A stretch of DNA of 64,000 nucleotides from an uncultured Lachnospiraceae bacterium (GCA_910585605.1 CAJUFL010000012.1:13393-77392), one strand, 5' to 3'; positions 1-9,668 are shown, counted from the stretch's first letter. The notes: a model not told the origin generated them from the letters alone. Translations and numbers: made by a program.

Positions 1-2397
1 CATATCCCTGATTCCTATCAGACTCATATGAAGCGTTCTGGGAATCGGTGTAGCTGTAAGTGTCAGCACATCTACATCTTTTTTTATCTGTTTGATCTTT
101 TCTTTATGTGTAACTCCAAACCGCTGTTCTTCATCAATGATCAAAAGTCCTAGCGTACTATAGTCCAAATCCTTAGAAAGCAGCCTATGCGTACCGATAA
201 TAATGTCAATCTGTCCCTTCTTTAAATCCTCCAGCGTTTTTTTCTGTTCTTTTGCTGACAAAAATCTGGACAGCATCCCAACACGAACCGGAAAATCCTG
301 CATACGTTCTTTAAAAGTATTATAGTGCTGCTGTGCCAGAATCGTAGTCGGCACCAGATATGCAACCTGTCTGCCATCTTGTATTGCCTTAAATGCCGCT
401 CTGATAGCAATTTCCGTTTTCCCATATCCTACGTCGCCACAAATCAGGCGATCCATAATTTTTGTACTCTGCATATCGGATTTGGTTTCTTCTATCGCTT
501 TTAACTGGTCTTCTGTCTCCTCATATGGAAACATTTCCTCAAACTCTTTCTGCCATACGGTATCCGGTGAAAAAGCAAAGCCTTCCTTTGCCTGGCGCAC
601 CGCATACAAATCCACCAATTCCTTCGCAATTTCCTTTACCCGTCCGCGGACTCTGGATTTGGTCTTTTCCCATTCTGTGCCGCCTAATTTATTCAGTTTG
701 GGTCTTCTGCTCTCCTTGGACGAATATTTCTGTATCAGATCCAGCTGGGAGGCAAGTATAAACAGCTTTGCCCCACCACTGTATTCGATGGCAATATAAT
801 CTTTCGCCACCTGGTCAACTTCTATTTTTTCTATTCCAAGATAAATACCCAGACCATGTTTTTCATGTACCACATAATCCCCTATGCTCAAATCATCAAA
901 GCTCTTGATTTTCTCTCCCGCATAGAGCGGTTTCCGTTTTGGTCTGGACTTTGTTTTTTTCTGTCCGAAAATATCTCCCTCTGTCAAGACTACCAGCTTT
1001 ATCTCTGGTACGGAAAACCCTGCCTGTAATCTTCCATTTGTAATCATCATTTCAGACGCAGCCAGAATCCTGTCTTTATCTGCTGAAAAGAAACAATTGA
1101 TATCCTGTTCCTGCAAATCCTTTGCAAGACGCTCTCCCCGCATAGACGACGGACAAAATAATAAAATACGGTACTCCTCTTTTTTCCAGCGTTTGATATC
1201 CTTTAAAAGCATCTCAAAATTATGACGGTATGTGGGCACCATTTTAGTATCAAAGGATATCCGTGTTTTAGGCTCAAATAAAGAATCCTCTTTTCCCAGA
1301 ATGCTGAACATCAGGGTATCCATTCCGGCAATCCTGCCTGCTACCGCCTTATAATCAAACAAAATATCAGCCTGACTTGGAAGCATATAGCCCCCTTCTA
1401 TTCTGCTTATCATACTTTCCCGAAATTCAATCTGGCAAGCTTCGGCCCTTGTCAAAACATGTACCGGATCATCCACAAATACCATCGTATCCTTAGGCAT
1501 ATAAGAAAGAAAACTTACCAATTCCTCATAAAATGCTCCTATATAGCTATCAATTCCCATGGCACTGTGGAAATAGGCAAGCTCCTCTTTTAATGCTTCT
1601 ATCTCTTTATTAATTCTGGCATAGGCTTCCGTTTTAAAATCCTCTTTCAGTTTTTTCGCATATGACTTATGTTCCTTTTGTATCCTATCAAGCCCTTCTG
1701 CAATCCTGTCCTCCTCTAAAATCATTTCTGCGGCTGGATAAACCAAAAGTGTCTGCACATTTTCAATACTTCTTTGGCTTTCCACGTCAAAGCTTCTGAT
1801 ACTGTCAATCTCTTCTCCCCAAAGCTCTATACGAAAAGGACACTCACTACTCATAGGGAAGATATCCAGAATACCTCCCCTGACTGCAAACTGCCCTACA
1901 CCATCCACCCAGTCATTCCTCTCATAACCAAGTGAAACCAGTGTTTTTTTCATTTTCTCCAAATCCAGAACCTCACCAGACCGGAATGTTACAATATGTG
2001 CCTTAATTTCATCAATTGGCACAATTTTATTTAGAAGTGCATCAATTGAAACCACCACCGTGGATACCGTTCCCTCTATGATTCCCTTTACAACTTCCAT
2101 CCGCTGTCTTAAAATGGTATGCCCATGAATATCCGCACTGTAAAATAAGATATCCTTCGATGGATAATATAGAATATTTCTGTCAAAAAAACCATAGGAA
2201 TCCAATATTTCTTTTGCCCTGTCTTCACTGTAGGTTATAATCAGCTTTATGCGGTCAGTTCCCAGACAATCCATCACATAATAACGGGCAAATCCATCCG
2301 TTCCGGTAATCTCTACCGGCATATTTTTCTTCTTTTTCGCAAGTTCATATTTGCTCTCCAGATCCGACAATCGGAAAGGTGCTCTCAATACTTCCAT
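1..2397 (-). CDS. mfd: Transcription-repair coupling factor Mfd (5' part, runs off the window)
   Basis: Mfd removes RNA polymerase stalled at DNA damage and recruits UvrA for transcription-coupled repair. The reading frame is open from an ATG at 2397 to the first base, giving 799 codons of a protein usually about 1150-1180 residues long, so the C-terminal third is missing. The N-terminal part is the UvrB-like region. Near the left edge are the helicase motifs GDVGYGKTE (Walker A type), DEEQRFGV (Walker B type) and TPIPRTLHMSLIGIRDM, which is diagnostic of the Mfd/RecG translocase. The gene starts 11 bp after pth, in the common Firmicutes order pth-mfd, and is probably co-transcribed with it. 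Family identification is secure. Confidence 0.97.
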   Translation of the reverse strand, partial: MEVLRAPFRLSDLESKYELAKKKKNMPVEITGTDGFARYYVMDCLGTDRIKLIITYSEDRAKEILDSYGFFDRNILYYPSKDILFYSADIHGHTILRQRMEVVKGIIEGTVSTVVVSIDALLNKIVPIDEIKAHIVTFRSGEVLDLEKMKKTLVSLGYERNDWVDGVGQFAVRGGILDIFPMSSECPFRIELWGEEIDSIRSFDVESQRSIENVQTLLVYPAAEMILEEDRIAEGLDRIQKEHKSYAKKLKEDFKTEAYARINKEIEALKEELAYFHSAMGIDSYIGAFYEELVSFLSYMPKDTMVFVDDPVHVLTRAEACQIEFRESMISRIEGGYMLPSQADILFDYKAVAGRIAGMDTLMFSILGKEDSLFEPKTRISFDTKMVPTYRHNFEMLLKDIKRWKKEEYRILLFCPSSMRGERLAKDLQEQDINCFFSADKDRILAASEMMITNGRLQAGFSVPEIKLVVLTEGDIFGQKKTKSRPKRKPLYAGEKIKSFDDLSIGDYVVHEKHGLGIYLGIEKIEVDQVAKDYIAIEYSGGAKLFILASQLDLIQKYSSKESRRPKLNKLGGTEWEKTKSRVRGRVKEIAKELVDLYAVRQAKEGFAFSPDTVWQKEFEEMFPYEETEDQLKAIEETKSDMQSTKIMDRLICGDVGYGKTEIAIRAAFKAIQDGRQVAYLVPTTILAQQHYNTFKERMQDFPVRVGMLSRFLSAKEQKKTLEDLKKGQIDIIIGTHRLLSKDLDYSTLGLLIIDEEQRFGVTHKEKIKQIKKDVDVLTLTATPIPRTLHMSLIGIRDM

Positions 2398-2408
2398 GTT
2401 TCCCTCTT

Positions 2409-2972
2409 CTATTTCCCATTATAATCGTTCATTGCCTTTGCCGTCTCGCCTGCCGCCAGCAGCCCCGCCGCCTTACACGCTTTCTCGTACCCATACCCCA
2501 TCTCTTCCTGTTCTTCTTTTGAAAACCGTGAAAGCACATATGCTGCCAGATCCATTCTTGGTGGCTTCATTCCCACACCAATGCGGATTCTTGGAAAAGC
2601 ATCCGTTCCCAGTAACGCAATAATATTCTTTATTCCGTTGTGCCCACCGGCACTTCCCTTTTCCCTGATTCTCAGCCTTCCCACATCCAGATTAATATCA
2701 TCATATATGACAATGATGTCCTCCGGCAGAATCCTGAAATAATTCGCTGCCGCCACAACGCTTTCCCCACTCAGATTCATAAAAGTCATCGGTTTCAGTA
2801 AAATGACTCTTTCCCCCTCCATTTTACCTTTCCCGGACAACCCCTTAAATTTAGCCGTGTCTACTGCTATATTATATTGTTTCGCTATTTCATCTATTAC
2901 CTCAAATCCAACATTATGCCTTGTTCCCTGATATTGGGGTGTCGGATTTCCAAGTCCCACAATTAACTTCAT
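2409..2972 (-). CDS. pth: Peptidyl-tRNA hydrolase
   Basis: This 187-residue protein recycles tRNA by hydrolysing the ester bond of peptidyl-tRNAs that drop off the ribosome. It opens with MKLIVGLGNPTPQYQGTRHN, the family signature including the substrate-binding Asn and the catalytic His of TRHNVGF. It also carries YDDINLDVGRLRIREKGSAG and the GGHNGIKNI segment. The length is normal. The start at 2972 follows a weak AGGATTAG site. It lies between the glmU-like gene and mfd on the same strand with short gaps, which suggests one operon. Confidence 0.97.
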   Translation of the reverse strand: MKLIVGLGNPTPQYQGTRHNVGFEVIDEIAKQYNIAVDTAKFKGLSGKGKMEGERVILLKPMTFMNLSGESVVAAANYFRILPEDIIVIYDDINLDVGRLRIREKGSAGGHNGIKNIIALLGTDAFPRIRIGVGMKPPRMDLAAYVLSRFSKEEQEEMGYGYEKACKAAGLLAAGETAKAMNDYNGK

Positions 2973-3037
2973 AAATTTATTCTAATCCTTTTCCTAAACA
3001 AAAACCGAAATCCGGTCATCTGATCTACCTGTACCTG

Positions 3038-3787
3038 TTATCTGCTCTTTCCCCGTTTTTGTAAAATCTGTTCTGCTTCTGTCAACTGCTCTGCGGAATT
3101 CACTCCTTTAATTTCATCTGCGTTTTCCACAATCACCGTGGCAACTTCACCAAGTCTTTCTGATTTTATAATCTCAATGGTATCTGTCAGATAATATTCA
3201 CTCTGGGCATTATCATTGTTAAGCTTTGAAAGTACCCTGCTTAAAATTGCCGAGTCAAAGACATACATACCGGAATTGATTTCGTCTACCCTTTGTTCCT
3301 CTAACGAAGCATCCTTTTGCTCCACAATCTTTACAAATTTCCCCCAGTTATCTTTAATGATGCGCCCATATCCCGCAGGGTCATCCAGTACCGCAGTCAA
3401 TACTGTAACCGCATTTTTCTCTGTCATATGTGCTGTCACCAATTTCTTCAATGTCTTGCCGGTAACCAGTGGAGTATCTCCGCAAAGTACCATTGTAAGA
3501 CCTTCATTTCCGATAAATTCAGCAGCACATTTCACTGCGTGCCCGGTTCCCAATTGTTCCTCCTGCAATACATAATTCACCTTATCTCCCACAGTTTCTT
3601 TTACCATTTCTGCTTTGTGCCCCACAACCAGACAAATGTCAGCGGCTTCAGCTCCAGCCTCCGTTGCTGCCTCTATGGAGTATTCCACCATAGGTTTTCC
3701 TAATACTTCATGAAGCACCTTCGGCAGTTCTGACTTCATTCTGGTTCCTTTTCCTGCTGCTAAAATAACGGCTTTTATACGTTCCAT
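3038..3787 (-). CDS. glmU: GlmU-like UDP-GlcNAc pyrophosphorylase, uridylyltransferase domain only
   Basis: This protein should convert UTP and GlcNAc-1-P to UDP-GlcNAc, a precursor of peptidoglycan. It has the nucleotidyltransferase signature LAAGKGTRMKS, the LCGDTPL metal-binding stretch, QLGTGHA and GYGRII. It ends just after the GVNSAEQLTEAEQI linker, at 249 residues. Ordinary GlmU is about 455 residues and continues into a left-handed beta-helix acetyltransferase domain, which is absent. Only about 65 bp separates the stop from pth, so a frameshift hiding the domain here is excluded. I chose the fourth-codon ATG because GGAGG directly abuts the upstream ATG but sits 9 nt before this one. 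The enzyme may rely on an acetyltransferase encoded elsewhere. Confidence 0.9.
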   Translation of the reverse strand: MERIKAVILAAGKGTRMKSELPKVLHEVLGKPMVEYSIEAATEAGAEAADICLVVGHKAEMVKETVGDKVNYVLQEEQLGTGHAVKCAAEFIGNEGLTMVLCGDTPLVTGKTLKKLVTAHMTEKNAVTVLTAVLDDPAGYGRIIKDNWGKFVKIVEQKDASLEEQRVDEINSGMYVFDSAILSRVLSKLNNDNAQSEYYLTDTIEIIKSERLGEVATVIVENADEIKGVNSAEQLTEAEQILQKRGKSR

Positions 3788-3998
3788 TTCTTTCATCCTC
3801 CACTATTTATAACTTCTTTTTGCATTGCAAAAGTAATTCCTGTCCACCGCTTACAGCGGCTTATTGCATTTCATATTATCAAATGCAATTACAGACACGC
3901 GAATAACTCAAACCCCGGTTTACAGAGGTTTGAGTTATTAAAAAGGTACTCGTATTCTATCACATTTTTTTATATTATGCCACAAAAAAATGACAGTG
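3788..3998 (-). promoter_or_regulatory. Palindrome-rich leader region upstream of the glmU-like gene
   Basis: This gap holds several perfect short inverted repeats. The strongest is a 12-bp stem at 3903-3914/3927-3938 (ATAACTCAAACC and its complement, 12-nt loop). Another pairs TTGCATTT with AAATGCAA near 3864-3888. Smaller ones are CCGC/GCGG near 3848-3860 and TTTTGCA/TGCAAAA near 3819-3834. The 12-bp stem is not followed by a clear T tract on the minus strand, so it is not a convincing terminator for a minus-strand transcript. It could be a 5' leader structure or the end signal of something else. The function is unknown. Confidence 0.4.
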
Positions 3999-5027
3999 TT
4001 ATTTAGAAATCACCAATTTCGATGATATTCCTGATTTTTGAATCAGCTTTTTATATTTTGACATTTTACTTTTGGGCAGCTTGAACCGCAAAGTTTTGGC
4101 ATTCTTATAAAATGCTTTTGATTCAATCTTTGTAATTTTTTTAGATTGGATAGTAACCTTCTCTAATTTTTTGCAGTTATAAAATGCCTTTTTTCCAATT
4201 TTCCGCACATTTTTACCAATTGTAACTGCTTTTATCTTCTTATTATTTTTAAACGCCTCTGGTGCAATACCGTATACTTCATATTTTTTCCCACATAAGC
4301 GAATAGTATCCGGTATTTTCACACTGCCCTTCGCTTTTTTTGCAGCTATAACATATAAAACCGGTTTTTTCTTTTCATACTTCACTATATATTCTACTTT
4401 ATTTTTGTCAAAGGAATAATCCATGGCTATAACCGCCTTACTTTGAATCTCCTGCGATACCGTTACAGACTCTGGATAGTAATAATAAGCAACCGACTTA
4501 ACTTCTGCCATCGATTCTTCCACTGCTGCCAGCCTGTATGACACTTTATCAATATAGTAATCATAATGAACGCCATATCCCTGTTCTACATAATCTGCGG
4601 AAAGCTTATAGCAGGCTACATTTTCATTATTCACTTTATATGTTATTTCTCCCTCAAATGTAAAGGCTAACGTACGATTAATATCAGCGGAGAAATCCAT
4701 ATTTTCATATGTATCAGCAATTTCAGCGTCATCCAACGGCATGAAATAATAATCTTTTCCATCGGAGATATAACTCATCTTTGACTGTTTATCAATCCAT
4801 ATCTCACTTCCCAACATATTCATATAAATCACTCCGGTATTCGTATCAGCTTTTACCTCTGTCAGCAATTCACCGTTTACAAGGACTCCGTTACAAATTA
4901 CCTTAACCTGTTTCATTGCCCTTTCTGCTTCATTTAAAATCTCATCCGCTCTGGCATCTGCTGCCTGTACGGTTCTGCCAAATACCGCCAGCAAAACCAG
5001 CATGAATAAAACTGTCCATTTCCTCAT
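3999..5027 (-). CDS. Secreted protein: LolA-like N-terminal domain plus BspA-type LRR tail
   Basis: The 342-residue protein begins with a clear signal peptide (MRKWTVLFMLVLLAVFGRTV, cleavage near QA-AD). Residues about 25-215 look like the LolA/DUF6612 fold found in Clostridia: a secreted beta-rich domain with MNMLGSEIWIDKQ and YYIDKVSYRLAA stretches. Residues about 230-342 hold two to three LRR_5 repeats (APEAFKNNKKIKAVTIGKNV, KAFYNCKKLEKVTI) and a Lys-rich end. I set the start at 5027 because AAAGGAGAGAGAGG lies just before that ATG; the longer frame has no signal peptide. The C-terminal module also ends the proteins at 41324-43804 and 43917-46085. The substrate is unknown. Confidence 0.75.
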   Translation of the reverse strand: MRKWTVLFMLVLLAVFGRTVQAADARADEILNEAERAMKQVKVICNGVLVNGELLTEVKADTNTGVIYMNMLGSEIWIDKQSKMSYISDGKDYYFMPLDDAEIADTYENMDFSADINRTLAFTFEGEITYKVNNENVACYKLSADYVEQGYGVHYDYYIDKVSYRLAAVEESMAEVKSVAYYYYPESVTVSQEIQSKAVIAMDYSFDKNKVEYIVKYEKKKPVLYVIAAKKAKGSVKIPDTIRLCGKKYEVYGIAPEAFKNNKKIKAVTIGKNVRKIGKKAFYNCKKLEKVTIQSKKITKIESKAFYKNAKTLRFKLPKSKMSKYKKLIQKSGISSKLVISK

Positions 5028-5135
5028 CCTCTCTCTCCTTTCAAAAATAAGGAGCTGTAGCAAAAAGAGAAAATCCTTCTTAATGCGACAACCCCTTACT
5101 TTCCACATACTATGCATCAACACATTAATATCAGG

Positions 5136-5414
5136 TTACCCAACCTGTTCATCTCCATCCAACAGAAATTTTTCGTACTCAGCCAGAATTAAAGACTGAA
5201 TACGCTCTCTTGCATTCTGGTTAATCGGATGTGCGATATCCCTATAATCGCCATCTGCCGCTTTACGGCTTGGCATTGCAATAAAAAGTCCTTTTTCACC
5301 TTCTATTACTTTGATATCATGAACTGCAAATTCATTATCCAATGTAATAGATACGATTGCTTTCATCTTACCTTCCTTTGTAACCTTCTTTAATCTGATA
5401 TCCGTAATCTCCAT
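5136..5414 (-). CDS. spoVG: Septation/sporulation regulator SpoVG
   Basis: This 92-residue protein matches SpoVG along its length: MEITDIRLKKVTKEGKMKA, the FAVHDIKVIEG turn, and the signature MPSRKAADGDYRDIAHPIN. SpoVG is a nucleic-acid-binding regulator that affects septation, sporulation and surface-polymer genes in Firmicutes. It has a good AAAGGGGTG ribosome site and lies 49 bp after glgD. It may therefore be transcribed with the glycogen genes, although no terminator or promoter was identified in that short gap. Confidence 0.95.
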   Translation of the reverse strand: MEITDIRLKKVTKEGKMKAIVSITLDNEFAVHDIKVIEGEKGLFIAMPSRKAADGDYRDIAHPINQNARERIQSLILAEYEKFLLDGDEQVG

Positions 5415-5463
5415 TATTACACCCCTTTGTACTCATAATATTATTATTTCTCCAGAAAAGGTC

Positions 5464-6588
5464 TTATAACGCATAGCGGAAATTCTTCTCCACGACAACT
5501 TTAATCTGTCCTGGTTCCGCAGTATGAATCGTGTTTGCCCGCAATGTATCACGACTTTCTACTATACAATTCTCAATAACGGAATTATCCCCAATGTGCA
5601 CGTCGTTTAAAATTATTGAATTGCGAATCACACAATTATTACCTACATATACCTTCTTAAACAATACCGAATTCTCTACCGTACCATTAACGATACATCC
5701 ACTGGCAATCAAGCTGTTATTTACTACTGCATCCCCATTATACTTTGCCGGTGGCAGATCATCTACCTTAGAATACACGTCCGGATATTGTCTGAAGAAA
5801 TAGTCTCTAATATCTTTCTTTAGAAAATCCATGTTTGTCTTAAAATAGGAATCAATTGTTCCGATATTACGCCAATAAGAATCCATCTTATACGCATATA
5901 TCTTCTTGACATTCTTATAACGAATCAGAATATCCTTTACAAAATCCGTTCTACCTTCCTTTGCACAGGCTTCTAACAGTTCAATCAACTGTCTTCTTCT
6001 GATTACATATACACCAATAGATGCCGTTGATGTCTGTGCCACTAACGGTTTTTCTTCAAAATCCAATACCTGCATATCATCATTGCATTTGACAACACCA
6101 AAACGGCTTACATCATCATCTTCCGGATCAATATCCTTACAGACAATCGTGATATCGGCACCTTTTTTGATATGTTCTTCCAAAACCTTGTTATAATCTA
6201 ACTTATAAACACCGTCACCGCTCGCAATCACAACATAAGGCTCATGGCTGTCCTTTAAAAAGTTAATATTCTGATAAAGAGCATCTGCTGTACCCTGATA
6301 CCATGTATTATTAGCCGTAGTGATCGTTGGTGTAAACACATACAGACCACCCTGCTTTCTACCAAAATCCCACCATTTTGATGAGTTCAAATGCTCATTT
6401 AAAGAACGCGAATTATACTGTGTAAATACAGCGACCTTCTGGATATGGGAGTTACTCATATTACTTAATGAAAAATCAATTGCACGGTAACTTCCTGTTA
6501 CAGGCATTGCCGCTACTGCTCTCTTTGCAGATAACTCTCCCATTCTGCTGCTGTTACCGCCTGCTAAAATTATTCCGATTGCTCTCAT
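5464..6588 (-). CDS. glgD: Glucose-1-phosphate adenylyltransferase subunit GlgD
   Basis: GlgD is the non-catalytic or regulatory partner of GlgC in glycogen synthesis in Firmicutes. The 374-residue protein has the nucleotidyltransferase fold, opening MRAIGIILAGGNSSRMGELS, but the usual pyrophosphorylase motif is altered (SSRMGELSAKRAVAAMP). It has a C-terminal left-handed beta-helix (NCVIRNSIILNDVHIGDNSV). Its ATG overlaps the glgC stop in an ATGA arrangement with GTAGGTGA upstream, so the two are translationally coupled. No downstream glgA or glgB is present here. Confidence 0.93.
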   Translation of the reverse strand: MRAIGIILAGGNSSRMGELSAKRAVAAMPVTGSYRAIDFSLSNMSNSHIQKVAVFTQYNSRSLNEHLNSSKWWDFGRKQGGLYVFTPTITTANNTWYQGTADALYQNINFLKDSHEPYVVIASGDGVYKLDYNKVLEEHIKKGADITIVCKDIDPEDDDVSRFGVVKCNDDMQVLDFEEKPLVAQTSTASIGVYVIRRRQLIELLEACAKEGRTDFVKDILIRYKNVKKIYAYKMDSYWRNIGTIDSYFKTNMDFLKKDIRDYFFRQYPDVYSKVDDLPPAKYNGDAVVNNSLIASGCIVNGTVENSVLFKKVYVGNNCVIRNSIILNDVHIGDNSVIENCIVESRDTLRANTIHTAEPGQIKVVVEKNFRYAL

Positions 6589-7859
6589 GCTAAGTCACCT
6601 ACCTTTATCAAACTAGAACCACTCTTTAACAATCTGTCTGGATATTCTGAATTCTCTGTAGGTCCAAAGATAGCTGTATTCTTACCAACCTTTACACCAT
6701 CCGGAATCGTAGAATTCTCTCCGATGGTAACAAGACCAAAGGAATAAATATGCGGAGCCATATCATTCGGTGCTTCCTCTCCCACACCAAGCTCAACATT
6801 CTTTCCTACCTGTACATTCTCTGCTATAATCGCCTTATTTACCACAGCGCCTTCACCGATGGTGGTTCCATTCATGATAATAGAGTCTTTCACAACAGCA
6901 CCCTTTTCAATCGTTACACCTGAACCAATTACACAATGGCTGACCTCTCCGTAAACTTCTGTTCCTTCACCGACAATACTCTCTGTAACCGTTCCGGCTT
7001 CATCAATGTACTGCGGAGGTAAAATATCGCTCTTAGTATAAATTCTCCAGAACTCTTCATATAAATTAAACTCCGGAATGATATCAACCAGCTCCATATT
7101 GGCTTCCCAATAAGAACCAAGTGTTCCTACATCTTTCCAATATCCCTTGAAATCATAAGCAGCTACTTTCGCTCCCTGTTCATGACAATGTGGAATGATG
7201 TGTTTACCGAAATCACAGGAAGGAACATCTTTTAATTCCTGCAAAGCTGCCTTCAATACACTCCACTTGAAGATGTAGATACCCATAGAAGCTTTGTTAC
7301 TTCTCGGTTTTTCCGGCTTTTCTTCAAATTCCTGAATAACACCATTCCCATCTGTGATTACAACACCAAAGCGGCTTGCCTCTTCCATCGGTACTTCATA
7401 TGTTGCAAGTGTAATGTCTGCTTCCATAGACTTATGATAATCCAGCATTACTTCATAATCCATCTTATAAATATGATCACCTGATAAAATCAGTACATAT
7501 TCAGGATTATAGTAATCAATATATTCCAGATTCTGGTATATTGCATTCGCTGTACCGGTATACCACTGACTGTTACTGCTCTTCTCGTACGGTGGCAGTA
7601 CCGTTACACCGCCTATGCTACGATCTAAGTCCCAAGGGATACCTATTCCGATATGCTGGTTTAATCGAAGTGGTCTATATTGTGTCAATACACCTACTGT
7701 ATCAATTCCCGAGTTAATACAGTTACTAAGAGGAAAGTCTATAATCTTATACTTTCCACCAAAGGCAACTGCAGGCTTAGCAAGTTTTGAGGTAAGTACG
7801 CCGAGTCTGCTTCCCTGTCCTCCAGCTAATAGCATAGCTATCATTTCTTTCTTAATCAT
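6585..7859 (-). CDS. glgC: Glucose-1-phosphate adenylyltransferase GlgC
   Basis: GlgC makes ADP-glucose from ATP and glucose-1-phosphate, the committed step of glycogen synthesis. The 424-residue protein carries LLAGGQGSRLGVLTSKLAKP, QYRPLRLNQHIG, ILSGDHIYKMDY (metal-binding Asp), FEEKPEKPRSNKASMGIY and a C-terminal beta-helix with repeated hexads (GAVVKDSIIMNGTTIGEGAV). The start follows AAAGGGGTGACATT. It heads the glgC-glgD pair and is divergent from asnS. Confidence 0.96.
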   Translation of the reverse strand: MIKKEMIAMLLAGGQGSRLGVLTSKLAKPAVAFGGKYKIIDFPLSNCINSGIDTVGVLTQYRPLRLNQHIGIGIPWDLDRSIGGVTVLPPYEKSSNSQWYTGTANAIYQNLEYIDYYNPEYVLILSGDHIYKMDYEVMLDYHKSMEADITLATYEVPMEEASRFGVVITDGNGVIQEFEEKPEKPRSNKASMGIYIFKWSVLKAALQELKDVPSCDFGKHIIPHCHEQGAKVAAYDFKGYWKDVGTLGSYWEANMELVDIIPEFNLYEEFWRIYTKSDILPPQYIDEAGTVTESIVGEGTEVYGEVSHCVIGSGVTIEKGAVVKDSIIMNGTTIGEGAVVNKAIIAENVQVGKNVELGVGEEAPNDMAPHIYSFGLVTIGENSTIPDGVKVGKNTAIFGPTENSEYPDRLLKSGSSLIKVGDLA

Positions 7860-8253
7860 AATGTCACCCCTTTACGCAAGATATGTGTTAATTATAACAT
7901 TGAACATAGAAAAATAAAAGATTTTTTATGCAAATTTACATATCATTTCTTATTTTTGGTAATTTTCTCACCAAAATCATATTTTCCAATGCAGTTTCTT
8001 TATTTTCATGTCGTTTTTTTACCTATATTTTAGATGTTTTGCACAATTCAAACCGTTTATCAAAAAACATTTATCATTCAATTTGAATATCCTATTACCT
8101 TTTTTTAATGCATTTTACCGAAAATCCCATTACATCCCGCATATCTTTGTATTCTCTCCAATAATTCCAATCTTCTTATGGAACATTTTGGATAAATGGG
8201 GTATAGTAAAAGCATCCGATTAAAATTTTTCAGAGAAAGGATTGATATAAGCC
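7860..8253. other. AT-rich divergent intergenic region between glgC and asnS
   Basis: This 394-bp stretch carries the leaders of glgC (minus) and asnS (plus). A short hairpin TTTTGGT/ACCAAAA lies at 7954-7976. No T-box motif of the kind that often precedes aminoacyl-tRNA synthetase genes was seen before asnS, and no convincing coding sequence. A TATAGT at about 8201-8206 could be an asnS -10 box, but no good -35 box was recognised at the right spacing. Confidence 0.4.
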
Positions 8254-9645
8254 ATGAATATGATTCAGATGAAGGAAGTGTTTACCAAAAGCCATTCATA
8301 TGCCGATAAAGAAATCACCATCTGCGGCTGGGTAAAAAGCAATCGAAATTCCAAAACCTTTGGGTTTATCACATTGAACGACGGGACTTCATTTTCCCCC
8401 ATACAGGTAGTCTATGATGAAAAACTCTCTAACTTTCCGGTTATTAGCAAAATCAACGTAGGTGCTGCCTTAATCGTAACCGGAACTTTGATACTCACTC
8501 CGGAAGCAAAACAGCCATTCGAAATTCAGGCATCAGAAATCACGATAGAAGGGGACTGTACCAGCGACTATCCCCTTCAGAAAAAACGCCACAGTTTTGA
8601 ATATCTGAGAACTATTTCGCATTTAAGACCCCGGACAAATACCTTTCAGGCGGTTTTTCGCGTGCGTTCTCTGGCTGCTTTTGCCATTCACAAATTTTTT
8701 CAGGAGCAGAATTTCATTTATGTTCATACCCCGCTTATAACCGGAAGTGATTGCGAAGGTGCCGGTGAAATGTTCCGGGTGACTACATTAGACCCTGCTG
8801 CCCCGCCGCTTACAGAGGATGGTTTGGTTGATTATAAAGAAGATTTTTTTGGTAAAATGACCTCCTTAACTGTCAGTGGTCAGCTAAACGGAGAAACCTA
8901 TGCTCAGGCATTTCGCAACATATACACCTTCGGCCCTACTTTCCGGGCAGAAAACTCCAATACCACCAGACATGCCGCCGAATTCTGGATGATTGAACCC
9001 GAAATTGCTTTTGCGGATCTCTACGATGACATGCAGCTGGCAGAAGCCATGTTAAAATATATTATTGCTTATGTCATGGAACAGGCACCGGAGGAAATAC
9101 AATTTTTTAACAGCTATGTGGACAAAAACCTTTTGGAACGGCTGAACCACGTAGTACACTCTGATTTCGGACATGTAACCTACACGGAAGCTGTCAACCT
9201 TTTGGAACCGCATAATGACCAGTTTGAATATAAAGTAAGCTGGGGCTGTGACCTTCAGACTGAACATGAACGCTATCTTACCGAAACCATATTCCAGCGG
9301 CCTGTCTTTGTAACAGACTATCCAAAAGAAATTAAAGCATTTTATATGAAACTAAATGAGGATGGTAAAACGGTTGCGGCCATGGACTGCCTTGTCCCCG
9401 GAATTGGAGAAATTATTGGGGGAAGCCAGCGGGAAAATGACTACGACAAACTGGCTGCCCGTATGAAAGAATGCGATCTGAAAGAAGAAGATTACCGCTT
9501 CTACCTCGACCTTAGAAAATACGGTTCCACACGCCATGCAGGATTCGGATTGGGTTTTGAACGCCTAATTATGTATATTACGGGAATGGGGAATATCAGA
9601 GATGTCATTCCCTTTCCACGAACCGTTAATAATTGTGAACTGTAA
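8254..9645 (+). CDS. asnS: Asparaginyl-tRNA synthetase
   Basis: This class IIb synthetase charges tRNA-Asn with asparagine. The 463-residue protein has an N-terminal OB-fold anticodon-binding domain (ITICGWVKSNRNSKTFGFI), class II motif 2 (FRAENSNTTRHAAEFWMIEPE) and motif 3 (GFGLGFERLIMYITGMGNIR), ending DVIPFPRTVNN as AsnS proteins do. The insert TVSGQLNGETYAQAFRNIYTFGPTF is typical of AsnS. A GAAAGGA site precedes the chosen ATG; the third codon is an alternative ATG. It is a single gene followed by a strong hairpin terminator. Confidence 0.97.
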   Translation: MNMIQMKEVFTKSHSYADKEITICGWVKSNRNSKTFGFITLNDGTSFSPIQVVYDEKLSNFPVISKINVGAALIVTGTLILTPEAKQPFEIQASEITIEGDCTSDYPLQKKRHSFEYLRTISHLRPRTNTFQAVFRVRSLAAFAIHKFFQEQNFIYVHTPLITGSDCEGAGEMFRVTTLDPAAPPLTEDGLVDYKEDFFGKMTSLTVSGQLNGETYAQAFRNIYTFGPTFRAENSNTTRHAAEFWMIEPEIAFADLYDDMQLAEAMLKYIIAYVMEQAPEEIQFFNSYVDKNLLERLNHVVHSDFGHVTYTEAVNLLEPHNDQFEYKVSWGCDLQTEHERYLTETIFQRPVFVTDYPKEIKAFYMKLNEDGKTVAAMDCLVPGIGEIIGGSQRENDYDKLAARMKECDLKEEDYRFYLDLRKYGSTRHAGFGLGFERLIMYITGMGNIRDVIPFPRTVNNCEL

Positions 9646-9668
9646 ATCAAAAGTTTTTATTAAAAATA

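Noticed and set aside
8160..8253. T-box leader before asnS
   Set aside because: No T-box sequence or specifier-stem pattern was found.
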